From an uncultured Faecalibacterium sp. (GTDB lineage: Bacteria; Bacillota; Clostridia; Oscillospirales; Ruminococcaceae): a stretch of DNA of 16,953 nt. Positions 6,426-13,857 of this stretch are shown one piece after another. The stretch lies in contig CAKSTO010000047.1 of NCBI GenBank assembly GCA_934501115.1, forward strand, positions 1 through 16,953. The letters are read 5' to 3'. The position numbers and the translations under genes were made by a program. The notes beneath the pieces are model-generated. The model searched no databases. It saw only the letters and a list, made by a program, of their open reading frames with translations, and was not told the DNA's origin. Position 1 is the first letter of the stretch. Each line of letters begins with the position of its first letter.

Positions 6426-6503
6426 TGGTCCGAGTGGCGAGAATCGAACTCACGGCCTCTTGAACCCCATTCAAGCGCGCTACCAAAACTGCGCTACACC
6501 CGG
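6426..6503 (-). tRNA. tRNA-Pro (anticodon GGG), CCA encoded
   Basis: The minus strand folds into a full cloverleaf. The acceptor CCGGGTG pairs with CACTCGG, with one G-T pair. The D stem is GCGC/GCGC, with a 10-nt D loop. The anticodon stem is CTTGA/TCAAG, with loop ATGGGGT. The T arm is GTGAG-TTCGATT-CTCGC, and the 3' end is A-CCA. The anticodon GGG (6468-6466) reads proline codon CCC (and CCU by wobble). The gene has its own promoter (6538-6566) and a terminator at 6371-6425. Its 3' end faces the accessory region, the usual orientation for tRNA-borne attachment sites. Confidence 0.95.
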
Positions 6504-6537
6504 ATATCTGTCAGCGTTTGCCGCTCACAGCTCGATA

Positions 6538-6566
6538 AGTATACCCGATTTGGGGTGTTTTGTCAA
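6538..6566 (-). promoter_or_regulatory. Promoter of tRNA-Pro
   Basis: On the minus strand TTGACA (6566-6561), 17 nt, then TATACT (6543-6538). The predicted start is near 6531, giving a short leader of about 28 nt before the mature 5' end at 6503. It lies in the 81-nt gap after the comF-like gene, which has no obvious terminator of its own. Confidence 0.88.
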
Positions 6567-6584
6567 GCATTTTTCGCCGTTTTT

Positions 6585-7364
6585 TCAAATTTCAGGAAAT
6601 TTTTCCTCACTCTCTGCATGATTTGACGAAAGGAAGTCAATTTCCGACACTGCCATTGCGAGAATAAAAACGCTCTCCGCTCCGGCAGCCAGCAGCGCCT
6701 GCGTGCAGGCTGCCGCGGTCGCGCCGGTCGTAACGACGTCATCTACCAAAAGGATTCGTTTCCCATCCACCTGCTCCGGCTGTCTTACCCGGAAAGCACC
6801 TGCCACATTGGCAAACCGTTCCTCAAATGGCAGCCCTGCTTGATGGCGTTTTGCGCGGGTCCGCTCCAGAGCTTCACTGTACAGTGGAACCCCCAGCGCC
6901 TGTTCCAGCGGCAAGGCCATCAGACAAGGCACATTGTAGCCGCGCTTTCTGCCGGACGCCGGCACCGGGATGATGCAGCTGTACCCTGCCGAAACCCCCG
7001 GCACCAGCTGCGGCACAGGTTCAGCGCCCCACATACGGATGCTGCTGCCAAAAGCCAGCCGAGTCAGGCAGACGCCCATCTCCACTGCCGCCCATGGCGC
7101 AGCATTGTACTTTGCGCGGAGAATGGCCGTGCGCACACAGCCCGTATATTGGAATGGTGCTGCACCACCGGCCAGTCCGCTCAGGTAGTGCTGTGACATA
7201 TCCAGCCGCATCCCCGGCTTCCGGCGCAGCTCATCAAGCTCTCCTACGCAATCCGGGCATTCCGGAACGCTGCCCAGCACCCGATTACAAAATGGGCACC
7301 GCCGCGGGTACAGCAGCTGCCTTGCCCCGCGCAAAATGCGGCGCGGCACGCTGTAATAGCCCAT
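6585..7364 (-). CDS. comF: ComF family protein (phosphoribosyltransferase-like)
   Basis: A 259-residue ComF/GntX-type protein. The N-terminus has a four-cysteine zinc finger (CPFC at 23-26, CPDC at 36-39). Residues 130-146 (CIIPVPASGRKRGYN) and 203-217 (RILLVDDVVTTGATA) are the phosphoribosyltransferase region, with the PRPP loop VDDVVTTGAT at 207-216. ComF proteins assist DNA uptake in competent bacteria; elsewhere their role is unclear, and no other competence gene lies nearby. ATG 7364 is preferred over TTG 7367: it overlaps the SLH gene stop as TGATG and has AAAGGA 5 nt upstream. It is the last gene of the transporter/SLH operon, which is a curious place for it and may be chance. No frameshift was seen. 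Confidence 0.88.
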   Translation of the reverse strand: MGYYSVPRRILRGARQLLYPRRCPFCNRVLGSVPECPDCVGELDELRRKPGMRLDMSQHYLSGLAGGAAPFQYTGCVRTAILRAKYNAAPWAAVEMGVCLTRLAFGSSIRMWGAEPVPQLVPGVSAGYSCIIPVPASGRKRGYNVPCLMALPLEQALGVPLYSEALERTRAKRHQAGLPFEERFANVAGAFRVRQPEQVDGKRILLVDDVVTTGATAAACTQALLAAGAESVFILAMAVSEIDFLSSNHAESEEKFPEI

Positions 7365-9466
7365 CAATCCTTTTTAACGGCGACGATTACGCGCACTTTT
7401 TTGCCTGCTGCGCAGCCGAAGTTGTCATACCAGCCGGTCAGATAATAGCCGTCCGCGTTGACCTCTGTCAGCTTTGTGGCATAATACTGCCCTTTATACC
7501 ATAGATAGACCTGCGCATTGTCGGCCATTTCATACCGGGTATCTCCGCTCAGCACCGATGCTGCACCTACCTTGTCGATCTTCATGGGCATCAGCTGCAG
7601 CATTGCCCGGACATTACCGGTGGTCTCCTGCCGAATCGCCAAACCGCCCACCAGCACCGGATATTTCACACTGGTCGTGAAAGAGGTTATTTGTCCATTC
7701 ACGTAGCACACATAGGTAGCGCCGCCGCCGACAAGGCGGAAGATGGAAGCATAGGGCTCCCCCACCAGCGAGCCGATCTCACGCAGGCCGATGCTCAGCA
7801 GGCTGCCGGTGTTGGCGGTCAGCTTTTCCCAGACCGTGGTCAGGATATCACCGTTGATGATGCCCCACAGGACCTCCGTGGTAGTGGGCACCAGAACCCC
7901 ACTCAGATCCGTGATGATCTTTTCCTGACTGTCCGAGCTGCCATCCGTTCCGGTGGAAATGATCGTGCCGAGAGTCTTGATATCGCCGGTGTTCGCTGCC
8001 AGATTTTTGATATCATCCAGCACGCCGTAATTCCACAGATCACCGGTAACGTCGTTGAGAATGAGCCGGTCGATCTGCCCCTGCTCATTCAGTGTGTAGT
8101 AGCGGACATTCAAAAGGTTCAGATTTGTCCCCGATAGGCGGCTGGGACGAACCGTCCCAGCCACACCCTCCGATGTCGTATCCAGAATCTGCACATCATC
8201 TGCAAATGTATAGTCGCCCAGCGTTGCGGCATCGTCGCTCACGCGTCCGGCGAGCGGTTTATTGCTGATGGATTCCACTGCCTCTCCTTCGGGCGTTACG
8301 CTGATCTCCACCAGCCAGCCCTTGGGAAAGTTCAGGCTCTTGTCCACATTTACTGTACGGACGATGCCGTCTGTGCACATAACAGCCACACGCTGCAGCA
8401 CATCTGCGCCGTTGTCCTCCACCAGATTGCGGGATGAGGACTGTACCACGCCGTAGAACACGCTATCCGCTTCCTCACCGGTGACAACATCTGCCACCTC
8501 GCTGTTCATTCCGAGCAGCAGGGTGACCACTTCGCCCACACCGCCGCCGTTGAGGCTGGACACCTTGGATGCCACAACGGTGCTGCCCAGCTTATAGCTG
8601 GTGCCTGCCACCGTGACCGCCGTCGGTGCACTGGCGCTGGGAGATACTGCCGTGATCCGTCCGGCCGCGCGGCGGGTATAGATCCACACCGTCTGCAGAC
8701 TTTCGCTGTAGTAATACACGTCATATTTATTCAGCTCTGCAGAGGAGGATGCTTTGTCGTTGCGGTAAACGTTTACCGGCGTAAAAGGCAGCTGGGTGCT
8801 GTCCCCGGCTACGAAAGGTCCCTGCAGGCTCTTAAGCATAACGGTGGAGGTATCCACCTGACCATTGGAGACGGTAAAACCCAGCGAAGTGCCGTAAGCA
8901 CTGCCGCTGGCTGTGTTGGCGGTCAGGGCATTATACAGCAGGATCGCGCAGGCCTCATAATTCATCGTCTGCCCCTGCGAAACAGCCAGCTGACTGCGCA
9001 GGCCGATCTCCTGTGCCTTGTTCAGCTGTGCATCCGGGAACGCGCCGGTCAGGTCGGTCATCTTGTAGCCCAGGAGCTTCAGCACTGCAGTGCAGGCTTC
9101 TTCCAGCGTGACCGCATTTTCCGGGCGGAAAGTACCATCTGTATAGCCGTTCATCCAGCCCTGCTGTACCGCAATGCGCACGTAGGGTGCATAAGCAGAG
9201 CTGCCGGGCACATCGCGGTACAGAGTGCCCAGATTGCCCTGTCTGCCGGCGCTCTCGCGATAGGCAGAAAAAGCCACCAGCATTTTTGCCAGCGTACCGC
9301 GGGTGACGGCAGCATCCAGACTGCCGGTCTGGCTGGTATCCATCGCACCCAGTGTGATCGCGGTCTGAATGGCCGTATTATTCAGGCTGGAAGCCGATGC
9401 CGGCAGTACCAGCATCGACACCGCGATGCACACTGCCAGCACAAGAGCGAGAAGACGTTTTTTCAT
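7364..9466 (-). CDS. Secreted SLH-domain surface protein
   Basis: A 700-residue exported protein. Residues 1-25 are a classic signal peptide (MKKR, hydrophobic core, ASA cleavage site). Residues about 45-190 hold S-layer homology repeats; the clearest is YRDVPGSSAYAPYVRIAVQQ followed by GWMNGYTDGTFRPENAVTLE, with another around FPDAQLNKAQEIGLRSQLAV. SLH repeats bind secondary cell-wall polymers and so tether the protein to the wall. The remaining ~500 residues are beta-rich and Thr/Ser/Gly-rich, with no domain I recognise. The ribosome site AAGGAGGT overlaps the permease stop 10 nt upstream, so it belongs to the ABC efflux operon and may work with that transporter at the cell surface. The comF-like gene overlaps its stop by 1 nt. 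SLH assignment is firm; the job is unknown. Confidence 0.88.
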   Translation of the reverse strand: MKKRLLALVLAVCIAVSMLVLPASASSLNNTAIQTAITLGAMDTSQTGSLDAAVTRGTLAKMLVAFSAYRESAGRQGNLGTLYRDVPGSSAYAPYVRIAVQQGWMNGYTDGTFRPENAVTLEEACTAVLKLLGYKMTDLTGAFPDAQLNKAQEIGLRSQLAVSQGQTMNYEACAILLYNALTANTASGSAYGTSLGFTVSNGQVDTSTVMLKSLQGPFVAGDSTQLPFTPVNVYRNDKASSSAELNKYDVYYYSESLQTVWIYTRRAAGRITAVSPSASAPTAVTVAGTSYKLGSTVVASKVSSLNGGGVGEVVTLLLGMNSEVADVVTGEEADSVFYGVVQSSSRNLVEDNGADVLQRVAVMCTDGIVRTVNVDKSLNFPKGWLVEISVTPEGEAVESISNKPLAGRVSDDAATLGDYTFADDVQILDTTSEGVAGTVRPSRLSGTNLNLLNVRYYTLNEQGQIDRLILNDVTGDLWNYGVLDDIKNLAANTGDIKTLGTIISTGTDGSSDSQEKIITDLSGVLVPTTTEVLWGIINGDILTTVWEKLTANTGSLLSIGLREIGSLVGEPYASIFRLVGGGATYVCYVNGQITSFTTSVKYPVLVGGLAIRQETTGNVRAMLQLMPMKIDKVGAASVLSGDTRYEMADNAQVYLWYKGQYYATKLTEVNADGYYLTGWYDNFGCAAGKKVRVIVAVKKD

Positions 9467-9476
9467 ATAGACCTCC

Positions 9477-10682
9477 TTAGTCGTAACGCAGGGCTTCGAT
9501 GGGGTTGAGCCGGGCCGCGCGCCTTGCAGGCAGATAACCGAACAACACGCCGATGCCCACCGAGATGCCGAAAGCCACTGCGATGGAATTGAAGGACGGG
9601 CTGACCGTGACGTCGGTGCCGCTGGTAAACATCGGCAGCAGCCGGTTGGCTGCCATACTCACCGCATAGCCCAGCGCGATGCCCAGTACGCCGCCCAGCG
9701 CTGAAGTGGTAGCAGCTTCCACCACAAACTGTGCCAGAATGGTGCGCTCCTTCGCTCCCAGTGCCTTGCGGATGCCGATCTCGCGGGTGCGCTCCGTCAC
9801 CGACACCAGCATGATGTTCATAATGCCGATGCCGCCTACCAGCAGCGAGATGCTGGCGATGCCGGTCAGCACCACGATGACCATATTGATCATCTTATTC
9901 ATTTCTTCCAGCCACTCGCTGGCACTGTAAACATAGTAGCCGCTGTCGGTGCCAAGCAGCTCCTGCAGACGGTTTTCCACTGCTGTCTTGGCCTCGTCCG
10001 CGCGGCCTTCATCCTTCATGATGGCGGTATAGTTGTTCACAGAGCTCTGACTGGTCAGCCGCATGACCGTGGTATACGGCAGGTACACGCAGTCGTCATC
10101 CGTGCCCTGCTGCATCTCGGCATTGCTCACTTTCGCTCCCAGCACACCTACGATGCGGAACTTATTGGCACCGATCTTCAATGTCTGCCCCAGACCATTT
10201 CCGCCGAAGCCGACCCGATTGAGATAATCGCCGATAACGCAGACCTGCTTATTGTCCTTGATATCCATGTACTGCAGGCCGCGTCCCTGTGCAATGGTAT
10301 AGCTTTTGATCGAGGTATAGTCTTCGTCCACACCGCTGATGGTCGACCAGCGGTAGCTTGTGGTCCCGATCTTCAGGGTTCCGGATCCGCTGAAATCGAT
10401 CTGCGGCGAGATCGACTGGATCAGTTCCGGGAACTCAGCCGGCAGCTGATACATTTCCTCCACCGGAACCGTGCGGGAGCCATAGCCCCAGACCTGAATG
10501 CTCAGGGTGTTGGTGCCCAGTGCCGAAAAGCTGTCACGCATGCTTTTGGTCATACCGTTGCCCAGACCCACGATAACGATGACCGCCATCACGCCAATGA
10601 TGATGCCCAACATGGTCAGAAACGTGCGCAGCTTGTTGCTCCACACATTCTGGATCGCCTGACGGAATGTTTCAATGATCAT
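9477..10682 (-). CDS. MacB/YknZ-type ABC transporter permease
   Basis: A 401-residue permease of the MacB/FtsX type. The first TM (about 17-40, NKLRTFLTMLGIIIGVMAVI) is followed by a large extracytoplasmic MacB core domain (about 45-260). The FtsX domain with three TM helices is near 268-300, 325-350 and 370-390. The conserved segment ERTREIGIRKALGAKERTI lies after the second TM. It ends ARRAARLNPIEALRYD, the usual C-terminus of this family. It overlaps the ATPase gene upstream by 4 nt (ATGA). Together with the ATPase and the HlyD-like adaptor it should form a mechanotransmission-type exporter like YknXYZ of Bacillus. The substrate (peptide, toxin or lipid-like molecule) is not readable from sequence. 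Confidence 0.93.
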   Translation of the reverse strand: MIIETFRQAIQNVWSNKLRTFLTMLGIIIGVMAVIVIVGLGNGMTKSMRDSFSALGTNTLSIQVWGYGSRTVPVEEMYQLPAEFPELIQSISPQIDFSGSGTLKIGTTSYRWSTISGVDEDYTSIKSYTIAQGRGLQYMDIKDNKQVCVIGDYLNRVGFGGNGLGQTLKIGANKFRIVGVLGAKVSNAEMQQGTDDDCVYLPYTTVMRLTSQSSVNNYTAIMKDEGRADEAKTAVENRLQELLGTDSGYYVYSASEWLEEMNKMINMVIVVLTGIASISLLVGGIGIMNIMLVSVTERTREIGIRKALGAKERTILAQFVVEAATTSALGGVLGIALGYAVSMAANRLLPMFTSGTDVTVSPSFNSIAVAFGISVGIGVLFGYLPARRAARLNPIEALRYD

Positions 10683-11428
10683 GCCTCGACCTCCTTGCCC
10701 GGCTCTTCCGGCAGCAGTGTGGGCTGGACGATGGCCTCCGGCGCGCGCGAGTCGCCATCGTAGACTACCCGGCCGTCTTCCAGCCGGATGATGCGGTCTG
10801 CCTGCACGGCAATAGAGTTGTCATGGGTGATCAGCACCACCGTGTGCCCCTGCTCGTGCATCTGCTGCAGCATGCCCAGCACCTCGCGGCCGGTATGGCT
10901 GTCCAGTGCGCCTGTGGGTTCGTCAGCCAGAATGACTGCCGGGTTGCGCACCAGCGCCCGGGCAATGGATACACGCTGCTGCTGGCCGCCGGAAAGCTGA
11001 TTCGGTTTGTTCCTGAGCTTGTCGCCCAGACCCACCTGCTCCAGCACCTCGCGGGCACGGATATGGCGTTCCGCGCGGGAAATGCCCGCGTACACCAGCG
11101 GAACCTCCACGTTTTCCATCAGATTGAGTCTTGGCAGCAGGTTGTACTGCTGAAAGATAAAGCCCAGCATCTCATTGCGGATGGATGCCAGCTCGTTGCG
11201 GCTCATTTTGCCTACGTCCTTGCCGTTCAGGCGGTAGGTGCCGTGGGTGGGCACATCCAGACAGCCGATGATATTCATGCAGGTGGATTTGCCCGAGCCG
11301 GACTGTCCCACAATGGCCACGAACTCGCCTTTTTCGATTTTCATGGTGATATGGTCTGCCGCCTTTACCGTGGTATCACCCATCTGGTAATACTTGCATA
11401 CCTCATCAAACTCGATCAGAGCGCTCAT
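10679..11428 (-). CDS. MacB/YknY-type ABC transporter ATPase
   Basis: A 249-residue ATPase with all motifs in place: Walker A GQSGSGKST (41-49), Q-loop IFQQYNLLPRLN (91-102), signature LSGGQQQR (145-152), Walker B VILADEP (165-171) and switch histidine H202 in LITHD. The sequence fits the LolD/MacB/YknY subgroup that pairs with FtsX-type permeases. The permease follows with a 4-nt overlap, and the adaptor lies 14 nt upstream. The ribosome site GGAGGA precedes the ATG. The C-terminal ~25 residues are an acidic tail with no clear role. Confidence 0.95.
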   Translation of the reverse strand: MSALIEFDEVCKYYQMGDTTVKAADHITMKIEKGEFVAIVGQSGSGKSTCMNIIGCLDVPTHGTYRLNGKDVGKMSRNELASIRNEMLGFIFQQYNLLPRLNLMENVEVPLVYAGISRAERHIRAREVLEQVGLGDKLRNKPNQLSGGQQQRVSIARALVRNPAVILADEPTGALDSHTGREVLGMLQQMHEQGHTVVLITHDNSIAVQADRIIRLEDGRVVYDGDSRAPEAIVQPTLLPEEPGKEVEA

Positions 11429-11442
11429 GCATTCCTCCTGTA

Positions 11443-13248
11443 TCAGCCTGTGATGATCACGCCGTTTGCATCTGCCGGGTCTGCAGTGTCGCCCGCATCG
11501 GCAGATCCTTCCATCGGCTCCTCTGCAGGTACATCGGCGGCGTCACTCTTTTCCGTCTCCTCTGCTGTGCTGCCGTCTGCAGTGTCCGTGTCGTTCTCTG
11601 TGTCAGCTGCAGTTTTGTCCATGTCATCACCATAGCCGCCGTCATCATAATAAGTATCGCTGCTCACCGAGGCGGAATCATAGGCCACCGTGTCATTGCC
11701 GGTGACGCCGCTGATGATCTGGGTATAGTTGTCATCGCTGACACCTGTCTTGACCGGAACATAGACATAGCCGTCCGGTGCGATCATGCTGGGGTCTGCG
11801 TTGGCTGCGCTGGGCGAATCCTGCGTTACCAGCACATAGCCTCCGCGGACGACTGCCGCATTCGGCACTGCCAGAGCATTTTTGGCTTCCGCCACAACGA
11901 TCTCTGCGTTGGCATTCATACCGGGGCGCAGGCCATCGGTTTCATCAATGCGGACAGTGACCGGGTAGGTAGTGGTTCCGCCGTTGGAATTGCCTTTCAT
12001 GGAGACACGAGTCACCGTACCGATGTAGGTCTTGTCCGGCACGGCATCCGCCGTCACCTGCACGCTCTGCCCTACCGACAGGCTGCTGACCTGCAGCTCG
12101 TCCACATTGATGACCATGACCAGATAGCTCAGATCATAGATGGTGCACAGATCCGCACCGGTCGCCAGCGCGTCACCGGCCTTGGCATTTTTCTCAATGA
12201 TGGTACCGCTGATGGGAGAAGTGACGGTATAGTTGTTCATCGCTTCCTGCATGTTGTTCATATTCAGTTCTGCACTACGCAGACTCTCGCCGGCAGACTG
12301 GATCGCTTCGGTCAGGTCATCTCCGCTGAGCTGCAGCACGATGTCATCCTTGTTCACCGCACCGCCTTCCTGCACATTGATCGCAGTGACTGTACCGGCA
12401 GAAAGGGTGGTCAGGGTACGCTCGGCCTGATACTGGAAGTTTTTGGATGCAATGCAGCTGACGCCGTTGATCGAGGCAGTCGCTGCCTGTGCCGTAGTCA
12501 GTCCGCCTGCATTGCGCACCGAGATGGTCACCGTACGGGTGAGCAGGTTGCCTGTGCTCAGGGCATCGGTGCCGGTAACAGCGGTCACCGTGCCGTTCAG
12601 CACCTCAAATGTGCCGTCCAGCGTCACTTCGGCGCTCTGTCCCACCGAGAAATTGGCCGCATCCGCTGCCGGGAACTCCAGCTGCAGGATCATTTTCGAG
12701 CTGTCACGGATGACCGCGACCTCCTGCCCGCTGGTGACCTCGTCGCCTTTGGCTACCTTCAAGGTGCTGACGACGCCCGCCACCTCAGCACGGACATACT
12801 GACGATCCGCGGTTTTATCATAGCTGCGCTGCGCCTGCTGCAAAGCAATGGACGCCTGTTCCGCCTTGGTCGTTGCGTCAGAGGAATCCACCGTGTAAAG
12901 CACAGTGCCTTCTTCCACGACATCGCCCTCTTCGATCGCGCTGGTAAGCACTTTGCCCGCCACAAGCGACTTCACATTGTAAGTATTCGCCGGGTTCAAT
13001 GTCCCGGTGCCGCTGAGTGCGTTGGAGATGTCCCGTTTTTCCGGCGATACCTGCACATAGTTGATGTCCGCATTAGCGTTCTGCGCATTGTCCGGCTTCA
13101 GGAGGAACCAGCCTCCCAGGGCCGCCACACAGATCACCGGCACCAGCCACTTCCAGTTTTTCTTTACGAATGCTGCCGGGGCGGCCTTTGCGCCGGATGC
13201 GCCCGCATCCGACTGTGCTGCCATTTCCTTGTTCTTTTTCCAGTTCAT
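11443..13248 (-). CDS. MacA/YknX-like membrane-fusion adaptor with long acidic tail
   Basis: A 601-residue adaptor (HlyD/RND-type membrane fusion family). A single TM anchor lies at about 31-49 (NWKWLVPVICVAALGGWFLL). It is followed by split biotinyl-lipoyl-like halves (VLTSAIEEGDVVEEGTVLYT and SPISGTIIEKNAKAGDALAT), a helical hairpin rich in Gln/Ala, and beta-barrel segments. The last ~75 residues are a low-complexity Asp/Glu/Ala/Thr tail, unusual for the family. ATG 13248 is chosen over a further upstream ATG at 13368: it has AGGAGG (13260-13265) upstream, homolog-like residues begin there, and the likely promoter (13319-13347) lies inside the longer frame. It is the first gene of the five-gene operon and should link the ABC pair to the outside of the cell. 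Confidence 0.88.
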   Translation of the reverse strand: MNWKKNKEMAAQSDAGASGAKAAPAAFVKKNWKWLVPVICVAALGGWFLLKPDNAQNANADINYVQVSPEKRDISNALSGTGTLNPANTYNVKSLVAGKVLTSAIEEGDVVEEGTVLYTVDSSDATTKAEQASIALQQAQRSYDKTADRQYVRAEVAGVVSTLKVAKGDEVTSGQEVAVIRDSSKMILQLEFPAADAANFSVGQSAEVTLDGTFEVLNGTVTAVTGTDALSTGNLLTRTVTISVRNAGGLTTAQAATASINGVSCIASKNFQYQAERTLTTLSAGTVTAINVQEGGAVNKDDIVLQLSGDDLTEAIQSAGESLRSAELNMNNMQEAMNNYTVTSPISGTIIEKNAKAGDALATGADLCTIYDLSYLVMVINVDELQVSSLSVGQSVQVTADAVPDKTYIGTVTRVSMKGNSNGGTTTYPVTVRIDETDGLRPGMNANAEIVVAEAKNALAVPNAAVVRGGYVLVTQDSPSAANADPSMIAPDGYVYVPVKTGVSDDNYTQIISGVTGNDTVAYDSASVSSDTYYDDGGYGDDMDKTAADTENDTDTADGSTAEETEKSDAADVPAEEPMEGSADAGDTADPADANGVIITG

Positions 13249-13318
13249 TCTTGCCGTTTCCTCCTGTATCCTGACTGGATGGTGCACCGGGATCTCGGCA
13301 CACAAAAGTCTTATTGTT

Positions 13319-13347
13319 AGTGTATCGCATTTTGCCCGGATAGACAA
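13319..13347 (-). promoter_or_regulatory. Probable promoter of the ABC efflux/SLH operon
   Basis: On the minus strand TTGTCT (13347-13342), 17 nt, then TACACT (13324-13319). Each hexamer has two mismatches to consensus, but the spacing is ideal. The predicted start near 13312 leaves a leader of about 65 nt before ATG 13248. Confidence 0.55.
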
Positions 13348-13401
13348 GCGTCCAAATTTTATTTCCATGCAAATTTTCCGGTTTTTATCGAACTTTCACA
13401 A

Positions 13402-13439
13402 ACAAAAAAGGCAGCGCACCAGTCTCCCGGCGCGCTGCC
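13402..13439 (-). terminator. Intrinsic terminator after the NusG domain II gene
   Basis: On the minus strand GGCAGCGC (13439-13432) pairs with GCGCTGCC (13417-13410), and the run TTTTTTG follows (13409-13403). It lies 19 nt past the stop of the NusG domain II gene and separates that unit from the efflux operon promoter. Confidence 0.88.
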
Positions 13440-13458
13440 CCCAGCATGATCTTATCCT

Positions 13459-13857
13459 TTACTCTGCTGCTTTATCGACGATGACATATACACCGGCAGG
13501 AATGCACGCTGCCCACGCACCATCCTCGTCCAGCCAGCCGAATTGCTCACACACATGGTCTGGGCACTGACTGTCCAAAAATGCGATCGCACCGTCTTTT
13601 ACCTGCAGATGCACGACGTAATCGTCCAGATCATATACATAATCGTGATCTGTATCCAGCGGCAGCGTCTCAACGATGCCGTCACCAAAATCGACGATGG
13701 CCTCCAGGCCAGCCCCTTTACTGCGTGCCGGACGAATGCTGAAGTACAGTACCGCGGCTGCAGCAAGGATCATCCATGCGAAGATCAGATTTTTCATCCA
13801 AGGTCTCAGACCTTTTGGGTCGGAGTCTCTTTCAGAATCCCTGCGGGTATCCATCAT
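13459..13857 (-). CDS. Membrane-anchored NusG domain II protein
   Basis: A 132-residue protein. Residues 22-39 form one TM segment (KNLIFAWMILAAAAVLYF), after a charged cytosolic start. Residues ~50-130 match the stand-alone NusG domain II (PF07009-like) beta fold, with the family's cysteine motif SQCPDHVCEQFGW (C98, C103) and a third Cys in AACIPAGVYVIV (C118). Such proteins occur beside flavin reductases, FMN-binding proteins and Rnf-type genes in Firmicutes; a redox or flavoprotein-assembly role is suspected but not proven. It overlaps the flavoprotein gene stop by 4 nt (ATGA), so the two are coupled. Two adjacent ATGs (13857, 13854) are equally possible starts. Confidence 0.85.
   Translation of the reverse strand: MMDTRRDSERDSDPKGLRPWMKNLIFAWMILAAAAVLYFSIRPARSKGAGLEAIVDFGDGIVETLPLDTDHDYVYDLDDYVVHLQVKDGAIAFLDSQCPDHVCEQFGWLDEDGAWAACIPAGVYVIVDKAAE

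Noticed and set aside
7094..8137. Plus-strand open frames opposite the comF-like and SLH genes
   Set aside because: No motifs, biased composition, and fully covered by convincing minus-strand genes.
10823..11635. Plus-strand open frame of 270 codons across the ABC ATPase
   Set aside because: It lies opposite an ATPase with all motifs intact and crosses two genes; it is an antisense shadow.
13249..13368. Longer N-terminus for the adaptor starting at ATG 13368
   Set aside because: The likely promoter lies inside this stretch, the extra residues are not adaptor-like, and a good ribosome site precedes ATG 13248.
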